Positions 45,806 through 55,076 of a DNA stretch of 64,000 bases are shown piece after piece. Each line of letters begins with the position of its first letter. The first letter of the stretch is position 1. Location: the NCBI GenBank assembly GCA_033557465.1, contig CM066033.1:235416109-235480108 (forward strand), in the 5' to 3' direction. Made by a program: the position numbers and the translations under genes. Source of the DNA: Ichthyophis bannanicus (lineage: Eukaryota > Chordata > Amphibia > Gymnophiona > Ichthyophiidae). A model generated the notes under the pieces. It did not search any database, was not told the origin of the DNA, and saw nothing but the letters and a program-made list of their open reading frames with translations.

Positions 45806-45990
45806 ATTAAATTAGACTTACCTGCTAATTGTAGTTCCTGGAGGAACTCCAGTCTAGTCCCGGAATCCTTGGGTTGTCAACCTCATCCAGCAGCTTTGAA
45901 GACTGAAAACTTCACTGTTGTGATGTCACTGCCATATAAGCGCTGGCTCCTCCTCTTCTCACCAGTTAACCTATTGACAAAGCAGACTCA
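45806..45990. repeat. Family II left (3') terminal repeat, copy B
   Basis: The segment from cagtctagtcccggaatcct through ggttgtcaacctcatccagc to gatgtcactgccatataagc is inverted at 51575-51685. The outer 45 bp are left-specific and contain, on the coding strand, agcag|gtaagtctaa, a 5' splice-donor consensus, and a short hairpin tagttcctggaggaact. Confidence 0.8.
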
Positions 45991-46249
45991 CCGGAGCAAC
46001 AAATAAGTAGACACATAGAAACACTAGGGCAAACGTACCACTCTAACAATAAAGTCATTTATTAAGATCCAAATATGCACAAAAACTCTAACCTACCGAC
46101 TTCGCCACGAGGTCCTCCCTGATCCCGTTAAGAAGGATGACCTCCCACTCCCCCTGCATGAGCGCTAAATCGGAGCCTATGACCTAACCGCTCTTGCTTA
46201 CCTGTAACCATGTCCTTGCTTCAGGCCCCCTAGCACTCTCCAACCCGGT

Positions 46250-46355
46250 TGGGACCCGGGACTAGACTGGAGTTCCTCCAGGAACTACAATTAGCAGGTA
46301 AGTCTAATTTAATCTTCCTGATCGTCCCTCCAGTCTAGTCCCGGAATCCTTGGGG
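46250..46355. repeat. Internal complementary region, copy B
   Basis: The complement of the left end (ggaactacaattagcaggta ... ctaatttaat) is joined through ctt to the complement of the right end (cctgatcgtccctccagtct). The shared aag/ctt at the join matches the aag next to both genomic ends, consistent with recombination at a trinucleotide. Confidence 0.8.
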
Positions 46356-46377
46356 ATGTACCAGAGCAGTGAAACAA

Positions 46378-47338
46378 TCAACGGGAGGGCCCTACTAACC
46401 CCACCTGAAGCACTGCTGAACCAAACCAGGTATCTCTTCCCGCCTGCACATCCAGACGGTAATGCTTCACAAAGGAGTGAGACGACGCCCACGTCACTGC
46501 CTTATATATTTCCTCCACTGGCACCAAGCTACACTTTGCCCAAGACGCGGATTGCGCCCTAGTGGAATGAGCCCTCAGCTCGGCCGGAGCCAAACGGCCC
46601 CGCAACAGATACGCTGAAGCGATCGCCTCTTTCAACCATCGAGCAATGGAACCCTTAGAGGCCGCCTCACCTTTTCGCGCCCCGGCAAACAGCACGAACA
46701 ACCTGGTACGTCTGCAAGGCTCGCTTAATGTCTAAGCGATGCAGAGGTGCCGCGGTTTGATCCTTTCCCTTAGACGGAAACACTGGTAACGACACCACTT
46801 GATTCATATGAAACCCCGACACCACCTTCGGTAAGAAAGATGGCACCGTCCGCAAAACCACCTTAGACTCCGAGAAAGACAGAAAGGGCTCTCTACAGGA
46901 CAGCGCCTGCAACTCCGACACATGCCGTGCCGAAGCAATGGCCACCAAAAACACTACCTTCAGGGTCAAATCCTTTAACGTCGCCCTTTCCAACGGCTCA
47001 AAAGGCGCTTTCCGCAACGCTTCTAAAACCAAGGGTAGGACTACTCGCCTCCGCGGCGGCCTTAACAACGTCACTGCCTTTAAAAATCGCTTCACATCGG
47101 CATGACTACCTAGGGAAGTGCCCTGCACCTTCCCCCTGTAACAGTTGTGGGAACGCTGCCAACTGCACTTTCAACGACGCTGCCAACTGCACTTTCAACG
47201 ACGCCGCCGCTAAACCTTTCTGAAACCCGCCTTGCAAGAAAGCCAGCACCTGCGGCACCGATGCCTTTAAGGGCATTACCTTCCTATCTTCACACCAAGC
47301 CTCAAATATATGCCACACTCTAACGTACGCTAGGGAAG
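46378..47338 (-). pseudogene. Tyrosine recombinase, DIRS family II copy B
   Basis: It is spread over frames 47338-47106, 47128-46667 and 46701-46378. Segments are VWHIFEAWCEDRK and VPQVLAFLQGGFQKGLA in the N-terminal domain, then IASARHVSELQAL with the first catalytic Arg, LPKVVSGFHMNQVVSLPVF, ELRAHSTRAQSAS with the HxxR-type box (HSTR), IYKAVTWASSHSF and VKHYRLD with the presumed catalytic Tyr. So the R...HxxR...W...Y residues are all present, but frameshifts near 47120 and 46690 break the gene. A 24-bp tandem duplication (about 47157-47204) adds eight codons in the N-terminal domain. Confidence 0.8.
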
Positions 47339-47339
47339 T

Positions 47340-49193
47340 CTACCTCCGTCTCGCTTTCAGCAGGGTCATTATCACCGCCCTTGAATAGCCCTTCGATTTC
47401 AACCTAGCCCGTTCAATAGCCAGGCCGTAAGCGAGAATCGATCCACTTGGGGCATGCGCAGGGGACCCTGCGTCAAAAGGTCCCTCTGCACCGGAAGCCT
47501 CCAGGGAACTGCAACCAGCAGTCTCATCAAGTCCGCGTACCAGGGCCTTTGCGGCCAATCCGGAGCAATGAGGACCACTCGCCCCTTGTGACGTTCGATG
47601 CGCTGCAACACCCTTCCGATTAATACCCACGGAGGGAACACATACAGCAGTTGCTCCTGCGGCCAAGCCTGGACCAGCGCGTCCAGTCCTTCGGACATCC
47701 TTTCCCTTCTCCGGCTGAAGAACCGATCGACCTTTGCCGACTGAAATGTCGCCATGAGATCCATGACCGGCGTTCCCCAGCATGCCGAAAACGTCCGGAT
47801 GGAGACCCCACTCCCCGGGGTCCACCTTCACGCGACTCAAGAAGTCGGCTTGCACATTGTCCACCCCTGCTACGTGTGCTGCCGACAGGGCCCCCAGATT
47901 CTGCTCTGCCCACTCAAACAAGCTATCTGCCTCAGCTTCCAGGGACCGACTGCTGGTGCCTCCTTGTCGATTTATGTAAGCCACCGCCGTGGCGTTGTCC
48001 GAGAACATGCGAACTGCCGTCCTTTGCAGAAAAGGATGAAACTCTCTTAACGCCAATGCCACCGCTCTCAACTCTAACCGGTTGATCGACCATGTCTTTT
48101 CCTGGGCGGACCACTCCCCCTGTGCTATCTGACCTTGGCAATGGGCTCCCCAGCCCAGAAGACTGGCATCTGTAGTTAGGGTTACCCACGACGGCACTTC
48201 TAGCGGCATGCCCTTCTTCAGATTCTCCGGACTTAACCACCATTGCAGGGCTTGTCGAGTCTGGGGCGGACACACCAACCTCTGCAACAGGGCATCCCTT
48301 TGATGCGACCACCTCCGCAACAAAGCCCTCTGTAACGGCCTCATGTGGGCCCGCGCCCACGGCACCAAGTCCAGAGTTGCCACCATGGTCCCCAACACCT
48401 TCAGGTACTCCCAAGTGCTGGGACTCCGCATGCCCACGAAGCGATCAATCAACTGATGTAGCACTAATCTCCGTTGACGGGGAAGAAACACCTGACCAAC
48501 GCCCGTATCGAATCGAGCCCCCAGATACTCTAGATTTTGAGATGGCACCAACTTGCTCTTCGCCACGTTCACCACCCAACCGAGACTCTGCAGCAACGAC
48601 ACTACTTTGGCCATAGCAGATACACTCTCCTCTCGGGACTTTGCCCTTATCAACCAATCGTCCAAATATGGGTGCACCAATACCCCGTCCTTTCGCAAGG
48701 CCGCCACCACCACCACCACCATCACCTTGGTGAAGGTACGTGGCGCTGTAGCCAAGCCAAAGGGGAGCGCCTGAAACTGAAAATATCCCCTCGGAAACGC
48801 AAACCTGAGGAATTTGTGATGCTCCTGCCTTATTGGAATATGCAGGTACGCCTCCGACAGATCCAGCGATGTCAAAAACTCCCCTTTTTGAACAGCCACG
48901 ATAACCGACCTGAGGGTCTCCATCCGAAAAAGCGAAACGCGAAGACAGCAATTCACTCTTTTTAGATCCAGAATGGGACACCAAGACCCTTCTTTCTTTG
49001 GGACGACAAAGTAAATGGAGTATCGACCGCTTTCTAACTGGCTGGCAGGCACCGGTACAACCGCCTTCAAGTCTAGCAGCCGTTGCACCGTTTCCTGCAC
49101 TGCCTTGCATTTTGCGCTGGACTTGCACGGGGACTGAACGAAGGAATCGGAAACGGGCCGCTGCAACTCCAACGCATAACCTTCTCGAATCAC
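47340..49193 (-). pseudogene. Reverse transcriptase / RNase H / methyltransferase-like ORF, DIRS family II copy B
   Basis: A 617-codon frame. RT: IYFVVPKKEGSWCPILDLKR, SLDLSEAYLHIPI, LPFGLATAPRTFTK, a run of five Val codons from a GTG/CAC triplet repeat, then YLDDW at about residue 175. RNase H: TTDASLLGWGAH (about 338), LELRAV, FSDNAT and DNVQADFLSR. After PDVFGMLG an indel near 47780 shifts the frame. The methyltransferase-like part continues in 47764-47399 (MDLMATFQSAKVDRFFSRR, LYVFPPWVLIGRVLQ, VVLIAPDWPQRPWY). RT and RNase H catalytic residues are intact. The +1 frame is open at 49203-48445 and 48414-47932. Confidence 0.85.
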
Positions 49194-49294
49194 TTCTAAA
49201 CACCCACTGATCGGAAGTGAGTCAGGCCCAGGCAGGATGAAATTCCTGTAACCGACCTCCCACGGGAATCAACTCCCCCTGGGCCCTCCTGACT

Positions 49295-50789
49295 TCATTG
49301 TGCTTTTCTGAATGTGGAGGAAGAGGACGCAGGAGCAAACCCCCTGCTCGCCCCTCGAAACCCCCGAAATCCTTGGGCACGAGTAGGAAACCGTCCCCGT
49401 TGCCCTTGACCAAACCTCGGGGACCGAAACCGCCAAAAGTCCCGCTGCTGCCCCCGAGGTCCGGGCCCGGGCCGACCTGGCTTCTGCTTGTCCTCTGGCA
49501 ATCTACCACCCTTGGATTCACCTAAATCCTTCGCCAACTTCTCTAAGTCTTCACCAAAAAGCAACTTGCCGCGGAAAGGAAGTTTACTCAACCTAGCCTT
49601 AGAAGAACCATCAGCTGCCCAATTACGGAGCCAGAGACACCTCCTTCCCGCCACTACCGAAGCCATACTCTTCGCTAGGGCCCTGATTAGATCATAATGG
49701 ATATCCGCCAGATATGCCGCCCCAGACTCCAATCGAGATGCCTCCTCGATCTCTTCCACGGAGCATTCTCCCTGAATTCTCTGCGCCCAATGCAAACAGG
49801 CTCTGGCTACCCAAGCTCCACAGATGGACGCTTGTAAGGACAACGCATTTGTCTCAAAAACCCGCTTTAACAAAGTCTCTAGTTTACGGTCCTGCGCATC
49901 CTTGAGCGCCACCGCTCCTTCCACCGGGATGGTAGTTTTCTTTGTTACCGCCAAGACGGCGCATTTACCTTAGGAGCCTTAAACAGCTCCCGATCTTGAT
50001 CCATTAGCGGGTACAGTCGCGACATCACCCTAGATCCCTTGAGCACGGCCTCAGGCGTATCCCACTCTTCCTGAATCATCTCCTTAAACACTCTGTGCAC
50101 CGGGAAAACCCTCTGTGACTTACGAACAGCTTGCAGCAAAGGGTCTTCCAGAGTAACATCCTCATGCGGACTACCAGCTGGCATATTAAGAGTCTTCAGA
50201 GACTCATAAATGAGGGCTGGCAACTCCTCTCTACGGAACACTCGGAGCACTCGAGCCTGCTCTTCCTGCTCCTTAATCTCACCTTACAGATCCTCCTCCA
50301 GGCCCTCTTCAAGCTCCGCTTCCTCCTCTTGTACATCCTCTGATAGAACCGACTGGTCCAGCCGCTCTCTATCCAACTTGGCCCTCTTCGCCAATCCGAC
50401 AGCCACGTCTGCCGGCAATGGAGAACCTGACCGTTTTCCTCGAAGGCCCTCCCCTGAAGGACCTCCCACTAGACTCCCTGGCGTGCTCCCCAACGCCTTC
50501 TGGATTAAAGTTAGAAATTCTGAGGAAAAGATAGCCACCAAAGACCCGGAGGCCGGAAGCTGAGGCTGCGACGCCTTCTGAGCTCCCGACGTACCGGGCG
50601 CCGCTTCAGGTGCCGGTAGGGGAGAGGGAGAAGGCTCAACCACCACCAGCGAACCCTCTCCCTGTCTGGTCCCACTTCCGCCGGGAAGTCTTTAGTTCCA
50701 GACTCAAGGCTACATCCCCTACACACACCCTCCGGGGATACTGAGCTCCTTCGTGTCCCACATAAGAGATAGAGCTGCTTGGCAGGCAT
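49295..50789 (-). pseudogene. Gag-like ORF1, DIRS family II copy B
   Basis: It starts MPAKQLYLLCGTRRSS with the short Cys cluster (CGTRRSSVSPEGVCRGC). A frameshift near 50670 leads to 50646-50284 (Pro/Ser-rich, then acidic). A TAA near 50285 replaces a Glu codon of copy A. The core follows in 50250-49945 (VLRVFRREELPALIYESLK, VHRVFKEMIQEEWDTPEAV) and, after an indel near 49955, 49954-49295 (TKKTTIPVEG, LQASICGAWVARACLHW, LPFRGKLLFGEDLEKLAKDL, Arg/Gly/Phe-rich tail). An acceptor-like ttgcattacag lies 2 bp before the ATG. Confidence 0.8.
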
Positions 50790-51576
50790 CCCTGTAATGC
50801 AAGGACTCTCAAGGTTCAAAACCAACACTCTTGTTCTTTTTTTTTTTTCTTTTTTTATTCACCGCACTCAGCCTTGTCCACCAACCTCAAACTGAATAAA
50901 ATTCTTGAAAAACGAAGCTTCCAGAGCCTCTTACCAGCTCCCGAAGTTCACAAACTGAAACGGAGCTTTTCCCGCACGTTTACACGCAGCGCGGCCTGTC
51001 TCGCCAGAAAAAGAAACCCCGCAAATTACAGCTTCTTACCTCCCGGGTGTTTAATCGCCAGTCCTCAAAACCGTGGCTGCCCTTTCCTGAACCACGGAAT
51101 CCTCCTAATCGCTGCAAGCGCTGCTTCTTACAAACAGCCCCGTCAGCCCTTTACAGGACCGCACGGCTCCAAGCGTTAGGCAGGCAATACATCTGCACGC
51201 TGAGCCTCTCGATCCCGCTGACTCCTGCCTCAGACCAGAGAGAGGAGGTAATCAGCCCGCATCCTTCGCCGCCCCAGACGGCTCCTGATCAGCCGCAGGC
51301 CCCGAAGCTACCCCGAAGGAAGCCCGACTGACAGGCAGAAATTACCGCTCTCACAAAAAGAAAAAAGGGGAAGTATCTGAGGACCCCAGAGGCACCGCCG
51401 GTCTAAAAATTGAAAAGATGCCCACAGGCAGGTTACTTAATCAACTCAGCAATGAAATCTTCCCTAATTTTATCTTTTAACCCTACACTCTTCTTAATTG
51501 TTCCTCAAGTGAGCCCTGAACCCTTGGGCTCACCACCTCTCTAGCTGCTTTGGAGACTGATAACTGGTGAAAAGAG

Positions 51577-51612
51577 GAGGAGCCAGTGCTTATATGGCAG
51601 TGACATCACAAC
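51577..51612 (-). promoter_or_regulatory. Putative DIRS family II promoter (TATA and CRE-like)
   Basis: On the coding strand the right terminal repeat reads gtgatgtcactgccatataagc: a CRE-like TGATGTCA at 51601-51608 and a TATA-like CATATAAG at about 51589-51597. The same pair occurs in the left repeat (45928-45952), as expected for a terminal inverted repeat. The role is inferred. Confidence 0.45.
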
Positions 51613-51696
51613 AGTGAAGTTTTCAGTCTCCAAAGCTGCTGGATGAGGTTGACAACCCAAGGATTCCGGGACTAGACTGGAGGGACGATCAGGAAA

Positions 51697-51900
51697 GCGT
51701 AGTTACTCACCTGTAACAGGTGTTCTCCAGGAGCAGCAGGAATCAGTCCTCACTTATGGGTGACGTCGGCGCCGACGGAGCCCTCGCGGAGCAATTTTCC
51801 CCAGCTTTCAAAGAAAGCCTTTGGGAATTGCAGCGCGCATGCGCGGTCGTCTTCCCGCCCGAGGGTGCCATCTTAGCCAGTCAGATGACATAGATAAAAA
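51697..51900. repeat. Family III left (3') terminal repeat, copy 4
   Basis: The inner part (tcagtcctcacttatgggtg, gtcggcgccgac, gctttcaaagaaagcctttg, gcgcatgcgc, gccatcttagccagt) is inverted at 57310-57462. The outer, left-specific part (gcgtagttactcacctgtaac) carries the coding-strand donor cag|gtgagtaac. Confidence 0.85.
51834..51874. promoter_or_regulatory. NRF1-like and YY1-like motifs in family III terminal repeat
   Basis: cGCGCATGCGCg at 51834-51845 is a perfect palindromic NRF1-type site (YGCGCAYGCGCR). GCCATCTT at 51867-51874 is a YY1-type core. Both recur inverted in the right repeat (57357-57368 and 57328-57335), upstream of gag on the coding strand, and in copy 6 (63619-63630 and 63652-63659). 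They could form the element promoter. Binding is not shown. Confidence 0.5.
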
Positions 51901-51969
51901 AGACAGCATAAAAATTTGCAAAAGAACATAAGCAGACGATTGCAACTCCAAGGGGAGGAGGGAGGGTAG

Positions 51970-52070
51970 TGAGGACTGATTCCTGCTGCTCCTGGAGAAC
52001 ACCTGTTACAGGTGAGTAACTACGCTTTCTCCAGGACCAAGCAGGAAGTCAGTCCTCACTTATGGGACTC
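51970..52070. repeat. Internal complementary region, copy 4
   Basis: 51972-52025 is the reverse complement of the left terminus (gctcctggagaacacctgtt ... gtgagtaactacgc). 52024-52068 is the complement of the right terminus (tctccaggaccaagcaggaa). They meet at ...tacgcTTTctcc, which predicts a TTT/AAA circle junction. Genomic flanks have aaa at the left end and aat at the right. Confidence 0.85.
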
Positions 52071-52202
52071 CCAAGCTCAAGGCTACCGGAGACCCTAAGC
52101 ACAAAAATGAGCTCCCTCTAGCTCAGCAGCACAGAAGGATAGAATCTTCGATGAATTATCACCCACCGGTAGCCCACATCCGGGATGGAGGGTAGGAGTT
52201 GC

Positions 52203-55076
52203 TCAGACCTCAAAGAGATTACGGAGGACTGCCTGTCCGAAAGCACTGTCCCTACGGGACTCCCTCTCGAGACAGTAATGGACCGCAAAAGTCTGGCTCG
52301 AAGACCAAGTAGCGGCCCGGCAGATGTCTGCCAGCGGAACAGAGCGGAGGTAAGCCACTGACGTGGCCTTTGCCCGAACGCAATGAGCCGTGACTCGACT
52401 TTCTAAGGAGAGTCCGGCTGCCCCATAAGCCCAAGAAATACAGTCCGCAACCCAGATGGACAGAGTACGCTTGGAGACCGGGAGCCCCAATTTATTGGGG
52501 TCAAAAGACACAAAAAGCTGAGCAGCTTTACGGTGCTCCCGCGTACGGTCAAGGTAGAAGTTCAAAGCCCTTCTACAGTCCAGGGTATGGAGGACCGTCT
52601 CAGCTCGGCTGGAGTGTGGCCTGGGAAAGAAGGTTGGAAGTACCACCTCCTGATTGATGTGAAAAGGGGAGACCACTTTAGGCAGAAACTTTGGGTGCGT
52701 CCGTAGGACTACCCTATTCTTGTAGAACCGAGTGTAGGGGGGATCAGACACGAGGGCCTGCAATTCACTTACGCGCCTAGCGGAAGTGAGGGCTATCAAG
52801 AACAGTGTTTTCCAAGACAGAAAACGGAGAGAACATGTAGCCATAGGTTCAAAAGGCGGACAGGTGATCCGCTGCAAAACCACATTCAGGTCCCAGTCCG
52901 GCGCTGGCGGGCGCAGAGGTGGTTTAAGTAGAAGGAGACCTCGGAGAAACCTCGCTACGAGAGGGTCGCTGGAGAGAGGTCTACCGTCCACCGGCACATG
53001 ATGTGCCGAAAGAGCACTGAGGTGAACTTTGACGGAGTTGGACTTAAGTCCCAGATTAGAGAGGTGTAGCAAGTACTGCAAGATCACCGACACCGGGCAG
53101 GAGAAGGGATCCTGCGACTGTTGGGTACACCAGACTGCAAAGCGACGCCATTTAAGGGCGTAGCATTTGCGGGTAGAAGGGCGTCGCGAAGCCAGGACGA
53201 CCTCCTCCACCTCCGCCGGCAGGAGAAGGGGAGCAAGGACTACCCTCTCAGCAGCCAGGCCATGAGGTTGAGAGACCTGAGGTTGGGGTGCAGTAGGGAC
53301 CCCTGATCCTGAGTGAGGAGATCCGGTTGTACCCCCAGAGGGATCGGACCCTCCACCGCCAGTTGCAGCAGGAGCGGAAACCACGGCTGTCTGGGCCAGC
53401 GAGGGGCCACCAGGATCATAAAGGCTTTGTCTCGGAGAACCTTGAAAAGAGTCCGAGAGACCAGCGGGATGGGAGGGAAAGCGTACAGAAGGCTCCCCGA
53501 CCATGAGATCAGAAAAGCGTCCGCCGCAACCCGAAGGGGGTGTGGCTGACGAGAGCAGAAGCGAGGAAGCTGCCGGTTGTGAGGACTGGCAAAGAGATCC
53601 ATCGTGGGGAGGCCCCACTTGAGGAAGAGCTTCTGAACTACCAAGGGATCCAGACGCCACTCGTGCGGCTGGAGAACCCTGCTGAGTTTGTCCGCAAGGC
53701 AATTGTCTTGGCCCGGGAGATAAACTGCCTTGAGGAGAATGCCGTGACTGACGGCCCAAGAGCAGAGCTTCTGAGCCTCCCGGCAGAGGAGAAAGGAGCC
53801 CGTGCCCCCCTGTTTGTTCACGTAGAACATGGCAACTTGATTGTCCGTCTGGACAAGGACGGACTGTTGGGAAGTCAGGTGGGAGAAGGCCTTGAGAGCT
53901 AGGCGGATCGCCCGGAGCTCCAGGAAGTTGATCTGCTGAGCAGACTCCCACGTGGTCCAGAGGCCCTGAGTACGCGCCTCTTGGCAATGCGCTCCCCAGC
54001 CCAGGAGGGATGCATCGGTGGTCAGCACCCGGGTCGGCTGAGGTGACTGGAAAGGCATACCGAATATCAGGTTCGGCTGCCGGAGCCACCACCGGAGAGA
54101 CGAGATCAGCGGCTCGGAAACGCGCACTAGGTCTGCGAGGCCGCCCGTGGCTTGTCGCCACTGCCGGCGGAGACACCATTGAGCAGACCGCATGTTCAGG
54201 CGGGCATTGGGGGTCACATGGACGGTGGAAGCCATATGGCCGAGCAGTCTCAGGAAGCGCCTGGCGGAGACCAGGGGCTGGCTGCGAAAGCGGTCGGCTA
54301 GGTCCATGAGCCGCTGAGCCCTGTCGAGCGGTAGGTACGCTCGCGCCTGAGGAGTGTGCAGCCTTGCGCCGATGAACTCGAGATCCTGTGAGGGGAGCAA
54401 AGTGGACTTTGCGAAGTTTATGACAAAGCCCAAGTGCTGCAGCAGAGTCACCGTGCGGCACGTGGCGTTGGTGACCTCCTGAGCGGACGCTGCTCTGATG
54501 AGCCAGTCGTCGAGGTACGGAAAGACATAGAGGCCGTGAAGCCGGAGATGGGCCGCCACGACCGCGAGACATTTTGTGAAGACTCGCGGCGCGGAGGACA
54601 GGCCAAAGGGCAGTACTCTGTACTGGTAATGATTTCCTGCCACCACAAACCTTAGGTATTGGCGGTGGCTTGGGTGGATGAGGATGTGCGTGTAGGCATC
54701 CTTTAGATCCAAGGAGCATAGCCAATCTCCCTGCTGGAGGTAGGGCAGAAGGATTCCAAGGGTAAGCATTTTGAACTTCTCCCGCACAAGGAACTTGTTG
54801 AGGTTGCGCAAGTCCAGGATGGGTCTGAGGCCCCCTGTTCTCTTTGGTATCAGAAAATACCTTGAATAGAAGCCTTGACCTCTCAGGTGGTGTGGCACCG
54901 GTTCCACCGCCTGTTCCTGCAGAAGACCTGCTAACTCCTGAAGGAGCAACTCCCTGTGCAGAGGGGGGCGCGGAGGCTCTCCCGGAAAATAGGAGGGAGG
55001 GACCTGATGGAAGTGGAGAAGGTAGCCTTCTCGCACGACCTGAAGCACCCAGGCATCTGCGGTGATGCTGGACCAC
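52203..55076 (-). CDS. Tyrosine recombinase ORF of DIRS family III copy 4, overlapping the RT ORF
   Basis: A single 957-codon frame. The C-terminal 340 or so residues are the recombinase: RRPSTRKCYALKWRRF, VILQYLLHLSNLGLKSNSVK, TSARRVSELQAL with catalytic Arg near residue 765, SPFHINQEVVLPTFFPRP, LGLPVSKRTLSIWV, TAHCVRA (HxxR near 895-898), ICRAATWSSSQTF and AVHYCLE with Tyr near 933. The complete catalytic set suggests a competent enzyme that would integrate the circular cDNA. The first 612 codons overlap the RT ORF in the +1 phase; they are Ser/Pro/Arg-rich without a recognised domain. The true start is unknown, and translation may begin internally. Confidence 0.8.
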   Translation of the reverse strand: MVQHHRRCLGASGRARRLPSPLPSGPSLLFSGRASAPPSAQGVAPSGVSRSSAGTGGGTGATPPERSRLLFKVFSDTKENRGPQTHPGLAQPQQVPCAGEVQNAYPWNPSALPPAGRLAMLLGSKGCLHAHPHPPKPPPIPKVCGGRKSLPVQSTALWPVLRAASLHKMSRGRGGPSPASRPLCLSVPRRLAHQSSVRSGGHQRHVPHGDSAAALGLCHKLRKVHFAPLTGSRVHRRKAAHSSGASVPTARQGSAAHGPSRPLSQPAPGLRQALPETARPYGFHRPCDPQCPPEHAVCSMVSPPAVATSHGRPRRPSARFRAADLVSPVVAPAAEPDIRYAFPVTSADPGADHRCIPPGLGSALPRGAYSGPLDHVGVCSADQLPGAPGDPPSSQGLLPPDFPTVRPCPDGQSSCHVLREQTGGHGLLSPLPGGSEALLLGRQSRHSPQGSLSPGPRQLPCGQTQQGSPAARVASGSLGSSEALPQVGPPHDGSLCQSSQPAASSLLLSSATPPSGCGGRFSDLMVGEPSVRFPSHPAGLSDSFQGSPRQSLYDPGGPSLAQTAVVSAPAATGGGGSDPSGGTTGSPHSGSGVPTAPQPQVSQPHGLAAERVVLAPLLLPAEVEEVVLASRRPSTRKCYALKWRRFAVWCTQQSQDPFSCPVSVILQYLLHLSNLGLKSNSVKVHLSALSAHHVPVDGRPLSSDPLVARFLRGLLLLKPPLRPPAPDWDLNVVLQRITCPPFEPMATCSLRFLSWKTLFLIALTSARRVSELQALVSDPPYTRFYKNRVVLRTHPKFLPKVVSPFHINQEVVLPTFFPRPHSSRAETVLHTLDCRRALNFYLDRTREHRKAAQLFVSFDPNKLGLPVSKRTLSIWVADCISWAYGAAGLSLESRVTAHCVRAKATSVAYLRSVPLADICRAATWSSSQTFAVHYCLERESRRDSAFGQAVLRNLFEV

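Larger units (their letters stand above)
45806..51693 (-). mobile_element. DIRS-like retrotransposon, family II, copy B
   Basis: This is a complete DIRS unit: left terminus at about 45806 (attaaattagacttacctgc), ICR at 46250-46350, recombinase, RT/RNase H/methyltransferase, gag, and right terminus at about 51693 (gggacgatcagg). It is inserted in an L2 LINE. The right end directly abuts the left end of copy 4. Terminal sequence is unrelated to family I and III except for a consensus splice donor at the left end. All genes carry frameshifts, but the RT frame is long. Confidence 0.9.

Noticed and set aside
46378..47338. Host or phage-type recombinase gene
   Set aside because: It lies inside a bounded DIRS unit downstream of RT/RNase H and shares DIRS-specific segments with copies 1, 2 and 4.
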